Shown here piece by piece: positions 10,415-20,215 of a DNA stretch of 64,000 nt. The stretch is from contig JAZGTH010000013.1 of NCBI GenBank assembly GCA_036877525.1, positions 9,986,001 to 10,050,000 of the forward strand, in the 5' to 3' direction. The notes beneath the pieces were generated by a model, which was not told where the DNA came from, searched no databases, and saw nothing but the letters and a program-made list of their open reading frames with translations. Position numbers and translations under genes: made by a program. Position 1 is the first letter of the stretch, and each line of letters starts with the position of its first letter. The stretch comes from Chromobotia macracanthus (Eukaryota; Chordata; Actinopteri; Cypriniformes; Botiidae).

Positions 10415-11280
10415 CTGAAGACAAATGGCAGGGAAATGGCTAGGCAAAAAATGACTGAAATAAGCTGAAATAAGACAGTAGGATTTAGACAACAAACAAA
10501 ATACACAAAATAATCAAGTACAAGAGTGTAAAATTTGTAGTATAAAAGTCTAACTAAACAAAATGAGTAAACAGTATAGTTGAAAATATTGGCAAAAACA
10601 TTTAAATCACTTTGTTACAGAGACAAATCTGTACAGGGTCTTCATCATAGGGGGACACCTGTAAATATTGAGCCCTGTGATTAGAGGGACCCACTTAAAT
10701 CTTCTTTGTTATATTCTACCCACTGGGACTAAAAAAATGGAGCTCAAGCCATAAAGTCTTTATCCCTAGCCTTTCAAATTTCAGCTCTTTTTAGCTTTGG
10801 GCTCTGTTTTAAACACTGTAAAGAACTTTTAACACCAAAAACAATGCAAAAAAGTCATTAAAATACTTTAAATAAAGAATAATGTCTTTATTGTAAAATA
10901 ACTTCAAAGAAACAGCTCAGGATGATGATCCTAACAGTAATAAGGCATAGCTGTATAAAAAACAACTAGTCACTCTCCCACTTACAAATGGGTCAGAACA
11001 GTTAACAATCACTAACTGTCAGTACAACTGACTAGTTGGTTATGAGTTGGTGAGGTTGACTAATGAAGTCATCTAGATTTTTTCTTAGTTGCTGTTGTTT
11101 TATTTTGCTTTAAAATATTAATCTGATGTGCTTTCATTGTAATTAATTTTAGAGATGCAATGTTTCAGAAAGATTAATGCATGTAGACAATTTTCTGATA
11201 CAATAGTATAGGACACAAATTCTATTGATCATTAAACTGTCTGTCATCATGCTAAATCCCTCTTCAAGAAGTTGTTTTAA
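10415..11280. other. Non-coding stretch, probably intronic
   Basis: No second exon could be supported, although the exon at 10293-10414 predicts earlier exons at higher coordinates on the minus strand. AT-rich and unremarkable. Confidence 0.4.
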
Positions 11281-11284
11281 ATTC

Positions 11285-11650
11285 ATTCCCTGTAAAGGTG
11301 CAGTAAGCGATTTCTGACAAATGCAGTTGATATTTACAATCAATAAACACATGCCGCTCTGTTGAGAAGGATTAAAGGATGGGGGGATTGGGGGAATGTG
11401 ACAAATAGTGCTGTAAGGGGTGGGTGTAATCAGAATAACAAATAAACAATCCAAGTAACAATAGGTAATCCAAAAACAGTGAAACCACTCAGAAATGTTA
11501 GCCAGGGCAAAACAACACTTTGCAAAGTGCATACTCACGCGCGTGTACGTGATGTAAACAGAACTAATTACTGAGGTGATTGTTTGGTTAGCTCATGTTT
11601 ACAGTCCGATATGCTGAAAGAGCCTATTAAAGGTTCCACTATGAAGTTTG
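11285..11650. repeat. Dispersed repeat of the AAAGGTGCAGTAAGCG type
   Basis: GTAAAGGTGCAGTAAGCGAT begins a block that continues through a G-rich stretch and CACGCGCGTGTACGTGATG to AAAGGTTCCACTATG near 11630. The AAAGGTGCAGTN-type terminus is a familiar end of non-autonomous repeats in fish. It also opens a 129-codon minus-strand frame of random composition, which I do not regard as a gene. Confidence 0.4.
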
Positions 11651-11687
11651 CGGTTATACAACCTTGTAATTTTGTGAAAAAAGCAAA

Positions 11688-11692
11688 ACACA

Positions 11693-11723
<31 letters not shown>
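11688..11723. repeat. (CA)n microsatellite
   Basis: An uninterrupted CA run follows CACACTCA and ends in CGTATATATA. A GA-rich tract follows at about 11734-11760. Confidence 0.95.
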
Positions 11724-11725
<2 letters not shown>

Positions 11726-11829
11726 ATATATATGAGAGAAAGAAAGAGAGAGAGAGAAAGTAAAGCTGATGTCATGCTGTTGAATTGTTGAATTGAAATT
11801 TTTGTTTCGATGCCATATTAGGAGAATCT

Positions 11830-11985
11830 CACACTCTTCACTCTACCACAGGGGAAGAGCGCAACTCTGTCAATCCATGGGATCCAGACTTAAAATACTG
11901 CAAGAGGGCAAAGACCACCACCAAGCACCCAATGGGGGGCCGGAGAGGGAATTCAAACCTAGGTCTTCTGTAATCACATTGCTGA
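11830..11985. repeat. Possible SINE-like fragment
   Basis: GGGAATTCAAACCTAGGTCTTCTGTAATCAC resembles the T-arm and trailing part of tRNA-derived SINEs (GAATTCAAACC like GGTTCRANYCC read as a SINE B box). No clear A box or poly-A/tail repeat was found, so this is tentative. Confidence 0.25.
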
Positions 11986-12141
11986 GTGTTTTTAAAAGTT
12001 TTGAATTTTTTTTTGGTTTGATAATTTAACATTTCTTTTGTATGACGGTACTCCGCTTTTGAATTAGCGGAACTTGCACAGGCACTACAAAACTGTTTAC
12101 AAGGTTCTAGGGGTTTGATTTTGAATGTCATTTGTTGAAAT

Positions 12142-12188
12142 AAATGTGTACACATATACAAGTCTAACTTGTACATGTATACACATTT
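12142..12188. repeat. 22-base inverted repeat (hairpin)
   Basis: The left arm AAATGTGTACACATATACAA (plus GT) pairs with ACTTGTACATGTATACACAT (plus TT) across a 3-base loop, with two mismatches in 22 positions. No function is assigned. Confidence 0.7.
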
Positions 12189-12439
12189 AATTCAAATAAC
12201 AGGAGTGGGCAATGGGAAAATGAATAATTACAACAACAATTAAACCAACAGTATAAAAATGTATAGATTTATTTCAAGGCAAAATTAAATGGTAAGCAAG
12301 TAACAAAATAGGTAACAAAATTGTTAAACTCTCCTCCTTCTACTGTTCAATCTTGACTTCAACTCTTTAATATCTCCAATTTATACACAACAACAACAAA
12401 ATTTGTGTTGATATTTGGACTGTGAATATATGAATATAT

Positions 12440-12990
12440 GAACTCTTTAAACAGAAAAATCACTTTATTTATAAATAAACAAAACAACAACCCACAAGGG
12501 GGTAAAAACGAGAACAGAACAGGCTATAACAAGCACTAAGGATGTCTCCAAAAAAATGGAGCAAAATTGAAACCAAAAACTGGAAAAACACGGAGAACAA
12601 ACACAGGACAATAACACAGCAGGACAAGGACTCTGAAAACTTGACATGACTTGACACAGCACGAGAGACCACATCGGAAGCAGACGAGCCGGCCAAAGAC
12701 AGAAAACACAGGGGCATTAAATAGGACAAAGACAATGACAAACAGGTGCACGAAATAAGCGCAGACGAGACAAGAGAACAAGAGAAGGGGGTGGGGCCAA
12801 GACACATGACCGGAGAGCACATGGTGAAAGTAAACAAGACAGAGGCCATGTGCTTCCAAACAAAACAAGGACCCAGAGCATGAGTTCAGATCCTGACTCC
12901 AGGAAACAAGAATCAAGACTAGGAGTCAAGATCCAAACAACATGCTCTGACACAAAACACGGGGGATGTCAGGATCCTGGCAAGATAATC
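12440..12990 (-). repeat. Element X, copy 1: dispersed repeat ending GTCAGGATCCTGGCA
   Basis: Shares ordered blocks with 30530-31022 in the same orientation: CACNAGGGGG, AGAGAACAAGAGAAG/GACAAGAGGGCGGGG, GGAGAGCACATNG, AAAGTAAACAA, GGCCATGTGCTTNCA, AGCATGAGT, CATGCTCTGACACA and GTCAGGATCCTGGCA. A third copy in reverse lies at 54445-54716. It opens long minus-strand frames (12469-12953) that are hydrophobic and Cys/Ser/Leu-rich in all three phases, typical of shadow frames. It is probably part of an LTR or other retroelement, class unknown. Confidence 0.7.
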
Positions 12991-13269
12991 TAGAGAGATA
13001 CAAAACAGGAAGCCAGGACCCTGACATGTCATGGATAGGGAACTTTTCATAGCTGCTGTAGTTTGGTAAAATGCCCAGACAGGTGCAGCAGCAACACTGC
13101 TGCACTCATGTCAGCAAGTACATGGACATACCCTACACCAAATTCTTCAAGAACTATCTGATCCTAAACTATCCCTGCATGTTCTCCAAAAATTCACAGA
13201 AGATTGGAACTGTACAAAAAACTGCAATGCAAGAGAATACAACAGTACCTATAAGACCCCAATTAGGCA

Positions 13270-13570
13270 TAGTAAAATAAGGGTGCCACTTGAAACTACT
13301 GTCCTCTAATGGAGCTATGCAGGGGGTGGAAAACCCTTTATAATGAAGGTGCTACTCCACACTTGTGTTGGAAATCCAAAGGCAGCTAGCAGACAGGCAG
13401 ACAGTAAGCTACAACCGCTCAAAACTACTTCCACTTACAGGAACACTGCAGGGAGCAGGAATCCCCTAGAGTGAAGGAACGACTCTATGCTCGACCCATG
13501 CCTCATCAGGGTGAAACTCTCATGGGGAGGAAGATCTCTTATAGTGAGAGTCTCAGGGGAGATGATGGCC
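13270..13570 (+). repeat. Degenerate internal repeat of about 100-base modules
   Basis: Three similar blocks follow one another: GCAGGGGGTGGAAAACCCTT-TATAATGAAGG, then GCAGGGAGCAGGAATCCCCTAGAGTGAAGG, then TCATGGGGAGGAAGATCTCTTATAGTGAGA. Each is a purine-rich run followed by a short T/A-GTGA box. No coding capacity is evident. It may be part of the LINE that follows. Confidence 0.4.
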
Positions 13571-13619
13571 CATATTGGACTCAGCTCTTAATATGGTCGT
13601 ATGACCATATTAGCCCAGT

Positions 13620-14645
13620 TCTGTCAACACTGACTGCCAATTAAGAATTGTATAAACTTCAAAATTCTGTTGATTATTATTTCCTCCTCAGAACCTGGGT
13701 GAGCTCCTTTCTTATTACAGTCCTTCACGTTCCCTGCAATCTGAAAATTCTGGCCAGTTGATATTACCCAGAATTTCAAAATTACGCAAGTGGTAGATTC
13801 TTTTCTTGTGACCCAAACTCTGGAACAGTCTTCCCAGTGTTCTCCAGGAGGCAGATACTCTGTTAGTTTAAATCTAGATTAATAGTTCTGTGGATTTATT
13901 ACTTAAATCCCCTAAGGGATTGTTAGGCTGCATTAACTAGGTAAACCAGAACCAGGGGGACTTCCCATACAAACAGATATACTGGCTCCACACTAAGTCT
14001 GTCTGTATTTTATTTCCTCAAGATCCTGTAGTCAACAGGTTCCGGTCTTTATCCAGACCAGATGGTGGGAAGACAGGATGGAACAACCCCTGAGACAGAC
14101 CAACCCAGCTACAGTTAGTCCGACCTCACCTTAGTCCCATTTCCATGTCTGCTAGCTGCATGTCAGCTAGCTACCCCCGGAAGTTTTTATAAAAAAAACT
14201 ATATTTTTTTATAAATCAATGTTATCGTCTCTCTGTTATTATCCAACTGAGTTATTAATTATAGCTTTAACATACCAGAGGAGATCTAACCATTCCCAGT
14301 TGAGCCATCTAACTATCATTGAAGTTTTGGCTACTTGCCACTGTCGCCCTGTTGCCTTGTTTACTGGTGTAGTTATCATGAGTTCAGTACTATATATTCA
14401 TAAACCAACTACAATCTTGGTATCCCTAATTAGTTTTATTAATATACATCTCATATTTTATATTATATAGATGTATATAGACCTTATAATAACAATAACA
14501 AAATCCAATAAAATACCACATATTCTGTTTTCTGTTCGTTTTCTGTTTTATTTGTTTTTATATGTGAAGCTTTATATGTGAAGCAATGTAACATTGTTAA
14601 AAAGCGCTATATTAATAAAACTGAACAAAATTGAATTATTTTAAG
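13620..14645 (+). mobile_element. LINE 3' end (Rex/Babar-like), strongly decayed
   Basis: The stretch 13680-13890 resembles the C-terminal end of a LINE ORF2, with a CCAAACTCTGGAACAGTCTTCC (..LWNSLP-like) block, interrupted by stops. Further on are GCCACTGTCGCCCTGTTGCC and the tail AAAAAGCGCTATATTAATAAAACTGAAC. The same module order occurs at 39060-40395, which retains open coding, and in part at 30355-30480 and 31380-31670. Confidence 0.6.
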
Positions 14646-15300
14646 ATCTGCTGTGAGTAATCTGTTCAGAGTGTTTTCTCCAGTTTTCTCCAGTACTTAT
14701 CGTAAAGATAATGGTAGCCTTGACCCTTCACATTCAGGATTAAAAATTGCCACACAATCAACAGGCAAATTACTCAATGTCTTCAATAAAAATGTAAAAT
14801 GTACTAATGTTACTGTTTGGGTGTTGTTAACTTTGTGAGAATGTGTCTTTATACTGAAATGTCACAATGATGCAATCAATGCAGAAATTAATGCAGATAT
14901 TCAGGTCAAGGGTCACAAACTTTCTCAAGCAACTGTGCATTAAATATGCATGGCTGTGTTTTTGGTAAGCAACTGACAAAACAAATGTTGGGCAGAAACT
15001 TAATTGCATGTATCACCAGTGTACCACTATACATGCATTGTACAGGTCAAGCAGGTTATGGTAAACAAACACACTGTCTAAAGTGGTCTTCTATTTCTTT
15101 GTGTGGGTGTGTGTAAAGTGTTGGAAAGGCCTTCCCAGCAACAATTTTAAAAACATTTCCCTAACATTTTATTAAAATTATTTTTGAAGTTCTAGAAATT
15201 TTAAAAATGTGTAATTTTATTTTAGGCGTTGTATTAATGTTATTGATTGGTTAAGAACATTATTCAAACATTTTTTTAATTGTGTAACATTTTTAAAAAA
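14646..15300. other. Non-coding stretch
   Basis: AT-rich, with no supported gene. A GT-rich patch occurs at about 15100-15125. Confidence 0.4.
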
Positions 15301-15460
15301 AATATTTACGTTTATGAGTTTGGCAGAGAGTTTATTCAATACAATTGAATACAACAGCACATTTAAGGTTGACATTTATTTCTCAATATGTGTGTTCTCT
15401 AGAAATCAAACTTACAACCTTTGCACTGCTAACGAAATGCTAACACAATAACGGTTTAGG
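15300..15460. repeat. L2-related non-autonomous repeat, fragment
   Basis: TCAATATGTGTGTTCTCTAGAAATC followed by CTTTGCACTGCTAACGAAATGCTAAC matches in order the block at 61290-61360 (TCAGTACATGTTCCCTGGGAATTG ... GTGCTAATAAAATGCTCTACC). This is the familiar fish repeat whose outer part is the L2 tail. Confidence 0.45.
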
Positions 15461-16085
15461 ACTCTGTTTATGATGCTCTGTTAAAGTGAAATTTTACAAC
15501 ATCCTGTGTATATCCTGTTTATATTATGTGTACACTGTCCCTGCCTCTGCACCGCTGACCTCAACTAATGTTATTACGACTATATACAGTATACTTTCAG
15601 ATGCCTAGAATTACTTAATTTTTGATACAACAAAAACAATACAAACTAAGGTATATGTGTATGTGGAACTCGCTTCAGACATGCCTGAATCTAAACGCAT
15701 GTAAAATCAGGCCTATTTATAAGCAGGTCAAGGTCATGTGACAGAATTGCATGCCACAAAAAAGGCGCCTGCAAAATATCTCATCTGCTTCTTGTATTCA
15801 GGAAGCCCATTTGTCTGCATGTTAGTCAGGCCCAAGCATGAGGAAAAAGATGTTAGTGCTAGGAAGCAGCTAGTACTCAGAAAGCAGAAAAGAAAAAAAT
15901 ATGACTTCTAAAAACTTTTGTTCAGTGAAGTGTACACTGTATCACGGCAGGTGACACACACGATAAGTATATGGTTTGTTTGAGAGCGGAATGTTCGAGA
16001 TCAGCTCTTTCGAGAGCTGACTGCCCTCTGTGGGAATCGCTTCCACTAAATATGCTCCACTCCCGCCTCGCTCTCTTTAATTCAG

Positions 16086-16779
16086 ATGGGAGCCGGGCAG
16101 CTGCACTTCTGTGGCTTCTGCTTTCCCCGCCACCCCAGGTGTTTCGGGGGTAGAAGCACCTGGTGGTTCATCTGTCCAGATTTCTTATGCCAGTTCGCCA
16201 TTTCAGGAGACTGGACAGATAGACAGGATGATATCTCTCTCGTGCTTTCTGGTAGTGTGGAAACATCTGCCCAGCTTGTCTGTATAAGTACAGTAGAGAG
16301 AGGGTGCAGAATTCAGTTTGCCTCACATCTTCCTCATTTTAATGGCATTTTGCAGACTGTAGTAGTAGGACAGCAGAATTTAGTGTTGGCCCGGGAACTA
16401 GAGACTCTCTTGGCAAAAGAGGCTATAGAATGCTTTCCCCCTCACATGAGAGATCTAGGTTTGTACAGCTGATATTTTATAGTTCCCAAAAAAGACAGGG
16501 GTTGCATCCAATTCTGAATTTGCATCATTGAATCGCTCTCTAAGGAGATGCAGATTCAAAATGTTGACGCTCAAGTGGCCTGTGTGTCAAATTCAGCTCA
16601 AGGATTGGTTTGTCCTGATAGATCTGAAGGACGCATACTTTCACGTTTGCCAGAACACAGAAAGTTTCTCAGTTTTGCTTTCGGGGGCAAAGCTTACCAA
16701 TATTGAGTGCTTCCTTTCGGCCTATCCCTATCATCATGCACCTTTACAAAGTGCGTGGATGCAGCCCTGGCTCCTTTGA
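16086..16779 (+). pseudogene. DIRS reverse transcriptase N-terminal half, broken
   Basis: Two offset frames give RGCRIQFASHLPHFNGILQT, ARELETLLAKEAIECFPP, then DWFVLIDLKDAYFHV with the first catalytic Asp of the RT palm, followed by LSFAFGGKAYQY-like sequence one frame over. Downstream, around 16790-16810, ACTACATAGACTACTAG would encode the LNYIDY.. form of the YxDD box, but here it runs into a stop. Known DIRS RTs have this order; the copy is a pseudogene. Confidence 0.8.
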
Positions 16780-17084
16780 GACTCCAGTGCATTAATGTAC
16801 TAAACTACATAGACTACTAGCTAGTCATGGCCAGCTCCCAAGAGTTAGCTACACACGTGTCGAGATGTTGTGTTAGCTCATATGAGGTGTTTATGGCTGA
16901 GACTCAACCCCCAAAAATGCTTTCTTCTGTTCTTTCTTCTGCTTTTCTTCTTCTACTTTTCTAGTAGTTCTCTCCTGGACAAAGTCCCTTGAGAGCTCCC
17001 AGTCCAGAGGGATTTTCTGTCTCAGGCTCAAGGGTCAATCTTTAACCCCCGGCCAAGATTTAGAAACTGTGGATCTGGTCCCTG

Positions 17085-17245
17085 AGGGGAGCCAAGCTCT
17101 TAAGTTCTGGTCTCTCAACCGAGGTTGTAGAGATCATTCTGAGTTCCAGAGCTTCATCTACTAGGAAATTGTATGCCCTGAAGTGGCAGCTCTTTGTGTC
17201 ATGGTGTGGCCGACACCATGTTGCCAGTGTCACCTGCCATAACAT
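17085..17245 (+). pseudogene. DIRS tyrosine recombinase start, truncated
   Basis: The plus strand reads like LSTEVVEIILSSRASSTR, then KLYALKWQLFVSWCGRHHVA with one stop. This matches the region at 7900-8080 (minus) that leads into the recombinase. It lies only about 300 bases after the RT palm, so the RNase H and linker have been deleted. Confidence 0.7.
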
Positions 17246-17250
17246 GATTC

Positions 17251-18490
17251 AGGTTTTGCTCTGACTCTGGATCTCTTGTTTTCTAGCTGTTTCATATAAG
17301 GTTGTTTATTTATATAGCTTTTTTAGTGGTATGGTAACCATTCAATAACCTTTGCAGGCAGATTCATCACAAAAGATTTGCTTTTAATCTGCTTTCAATT
17401 CTTATTTAAAACAAAACAACATTTTAAAGAAATACTGTTGCATGAGGAATTATATCCTTTTCAGCAATTATACTCTCAAAGGTACATATTTTAAACAGAA
17501 GTGATGCTTGTCCATGATAAATTGTGACCACAATGACAGGGTGTTTTGGGTGTCTTCAAATGGTCCCAGTTTTCTGGGACCAACTTCGTTATTTAAAGGT
17601 TTTTATTTTTTTCCTCTTTTACCAGACAAAAAAACATTAAGAAAAACATTGCTTTTCAGCAAGTTTCATGATTTAATTTAACTAGGAAACTTGAGTTTAA
17701 CACATGTAAACCTGGATCAAATGTTGGAAAATGTTATTTTCTAGAAATTACAGAGCCAAAAATTACAGAGACAAATTACATGTCATTGTGTGTTTGTGTG
17801 CGCAATTGTGTGCTCTCTAGATGTCATACAGAATCATAAACTAGAAAATAATATATTGTAATCAATTAGTTCAAGGTCAAGGTCTAGGAATGGTCTTGAA
17901 TAATCACATTCTATCTTAAACCTAAAGACTAAAGAGGTCACAAACTTACGTAAAGTAACAGCAGCCCATCTGTGAACCTGTGATATTATCAGCTTTATCT
18001 TACAAGACTTAGGCCTTAGGCCCATGGTGGACCTATCACTGCAACAACTAGGACTTTTTACATATAGCATTTCAGCTGTTGATAGAGTATTTTTGGTCTA
18101 GATGAACAGCATTTGACTCATGAAATACATGAAAATATATAATTTTAAATGACTGCATACTCAAAAGGACAATTAGGTTGATCGTAACCTCCCAATCAGC
18201 TATGTATGACATTTGCCACACACATATCATGCACAAGGTCTTCAGTATAATAAATAACCCCTCCCTCCCATGTAAACTGTGTTTCCTCCTAACACCCCCT
18301 AAAATAACACGTTATGCTATCTGGTTGGGCAAACTGACTCACAGTCTCAGACTCAATAACAGCTTGTTGTTTATATACTGCTCTGTTAAAGTTGAGTCTT
18401 ACCATATCCTGTTTATTTCCAGTTTATATACTGTGTACACTCTCTGCAATCACCCCATTAACCTGCAGGAATGTTATTTCCACTGTTTAC
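17251..18490. other. Non-coding stretch
   Basis: No supported gene. Minus-strand frame 17834-18070 and plus frame 18178-18528 are moderately long, but their composition is unconvincing and no splice or start context helps. Confidence 0.4.
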
Positions 18491-18492
18491 TG

Positions 18493-18742
18493 CACTGTAA
18501 AAAAAACTTTGCTGCCTTAAAATTTTAAGTTTAATCAATGTGGCTGCACAAGTCTTGACTTAATCTTTGTAATCTTCGCTGGTCTTGAGTTGCTGTATAT
18601 AGGTGAAAAATAGGTGAAAATTTGGTTATTTTTAAGTAAGTTACTTAAGTTACACCAGTCAGGATTTAAACTATTAAGTTGAAATGACTTGTAAAGTCAA
18701 GTTTAAATATAAAAATTTAAGGCAGCAAAGTTTTTTACAGTG
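18493..18742. mobile_element. MITE with CACTGTAAAAAA terminal inverted repeats
   Basis: The left end CACTGTAAAAAAAACTTTGC plus TGCCTTAAA is mirrored by the right end TTTAAGGCA plus GCAAAGTTTTTTACAGTG, giving a nearly perfect repeat of about 28 bases in a 250-base element. There is no coding capacity. CACTGTAAAAAA-ended elements are very common in teleosts. Confidence 0.85.
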
Positions 18743-19620
18743 TGGTTTCCGACTATAATGGGGAGTTCACAGCAGAGTTTGATGTAAATTATATTTCAAG
18801 AAAGCCATTACAAGTATTGCAAATGTTTAAATGTTTTATTGTTTAGCTTCTAGATATGCCAGCTTAATAAGTAGCATTGTGTTCCATTTAGTTCCATTTA
18901 AGTCCATTTTGTGCTGAATAAAAAGCTTGTAATCAAACAATTTTTATACCATGTATCTGTAACTAAGTACTCTAGTTTTAAAACTAAAAAAGGTGAGGGA
19001 TGTAAAATCTGAACAATACGCAATGTTTGTCAAAATCATTATTTATAGATTTTATAAATCTTATAAAGTTATAAATCTTTAAAGTATCTTTGTTGTGTGT
19101 GTGTGTGGAAACTTTTTTAAATGCCTGTTGGCTGGTAAAACTGTTTAACGCTCGCTTGTTATTTGCTTTGGTTAGCGTTTAACTTTTTAGACTCTAGTAA
19201 CACATGCAACACCATGTGTTGTCTAAACAGCGACTTTCAAAAGTGTTTGGATTCCCTCATATTCCTAGTTTATAGAATTAATTAAAAAGTAAACCAGAAA
19301 CAACATGAAATTGGTTTATATGTACTATACAAAGCAAAGTAATGTTTAAAACCCACAAACAGTGTAAACCTAGTTATAAAGTGAAATGAAGTGTAAGAAC
19401 TAATACTGGTGTAAGTAACTTATTTAGTTGACACAACAGGAATGGCTACTTCAGATAAACAAAACTTAATCAAAAGACATCTATGGCCAATGTTATCTAT
19501 TTAAACATTTGTCTGACAAAGGTTATCACTTTTTCTTTATTTTTTAAAATAGTTTATCTGTATTTGCTTTATAATGTAAAAAAAAAAATGCAGCCATTAC
19601 AAGTCAGCCATTACATTACT
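18743..19620. other. Non-coding upstream flank of cyp8b1
   Basis: AT-rich sequence without genes. Several short direct repeats occur, e.g. GTTCCATTTA twice near 18881-18900. Confidence 0.4.
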
Positions 19621-19710
19621 TTATTGAGGAACAGTCATTTGGCAAGAGGCAATGAATCAAGGTAACCTTTATTGCACCATCAAGATCATGTCTACTACTG
19701 TGATGAGATT
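19620..19710. repeat. cyp8b1 upstream segment duplicated at 23.7 kb
   Basis: TTGGCAAGAGGCAAT ... TTTATTGCACCATCAAGATC ... ACTGTGATGAGA aligns in order and spacing with 23675-23750 (TTGGCAACAGACAAT ... TTTATTGCACCATCAAAAAC ... ACTGCAATGAGA). This is the 5' part of the ancient tandem duplication that includes cyp8b1. Confidence 0.7.
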
Positions 19711-19989
19711 TCTCTTATCTCAATGATAAGAACAGCCTTGATCCTTTCCCTTCTAGACTGAAAGTCACTGCACTGAGTTAAACCACACACATCATACAAT
19801 CTGTTCTGAATATTTGACACAAGCCATTTCCTTCATTGTGGTATGTGAATTATTACTAAAGCACACAGTTTTAATTCTTTACCTCACCCTGTAACAACTC
19901 ACCATACACTTGAATTTACTTGAATTTACTTGAAACTCTAAATTACACTTTTTTGTTTATCATTTTCACATGTAGTTTTAAAACATAAT

Positions 19990-19996
19990 TATAAAG
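19990..19996 (+). promoter_or_regulatory. Possible TATA box of cyp8b1
   Basis: TATAAAG lies 226 bases before the chosen ATG. Initiation about 30 bases downstream would give a leader of about 195 bases, with several upstream ATGs (20041, 20142). There is no support beyond the motif and position. Confidence 0.3.
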
Positions 19997-20215
19997 AATG
20001 GGTTGTGTTCACACTTTTGACTGCAATATATTTGCAAAACATGTTCAACTTGGAAGAAAATATTCACCCTAATGTTGAGGGATTTCCTGGCCCTCCACTA
20101 CCAGACAGTCATGTGATCTGGAATAACTGCAAGGGGCGGAGAATGAACTCAGCTGCCAGGAGAAAAGAATTAAAAACAGAGCAGAGTGCAGCCAAGGGAA
20201 CACCAGAGGAGAAAC

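Larger units (their letters stand above)
15665..17250 (+). mobile_element. DIRS-type retrotransposon, plus strand, internally deleted
   Basis: Starts with a terminal-like region containing CAGGTCAAGGTCATGTGACA, which is also present at the low end of the DIRS copy at 6.8 kb. A gag-end/RT coding region follows, and then an abrupt jump to the start of the recombinase. The RNase H part and most of the RT and YR are missing. Several stops interrupt the frame, so it is inactive. Confidence 0.82.

Noticed and set aside
11149..11538. 129-codon minus-strand frame
   Set aside because: It runs through a common dispersed repeat and has random composition; there is no splice or promoter support.
12469..12953. 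Three long overlapping minus-strand frames (69-126 codons), membrane-like
   Set aside because: They overlap in different phases across a dispersed repeat (element X). The hydrophobic Ser/Cys/Leu composition comes from the purine-rich plus strand, not from a conserved protein.
18178..18528. 116-codon plus-strand frame before the CACTGTAAAAAA MITE
   Set aside because: Unremarkable composition; its end lies inside the MITE; no homologous block recognised.
20186..20215. Ten-codon upstream extension of cyp8b1
   Set aside because: It begins with GTG and has no membrane-anchor character. The ATG at 20216 has a good context and gives the family-typical N-terminus.
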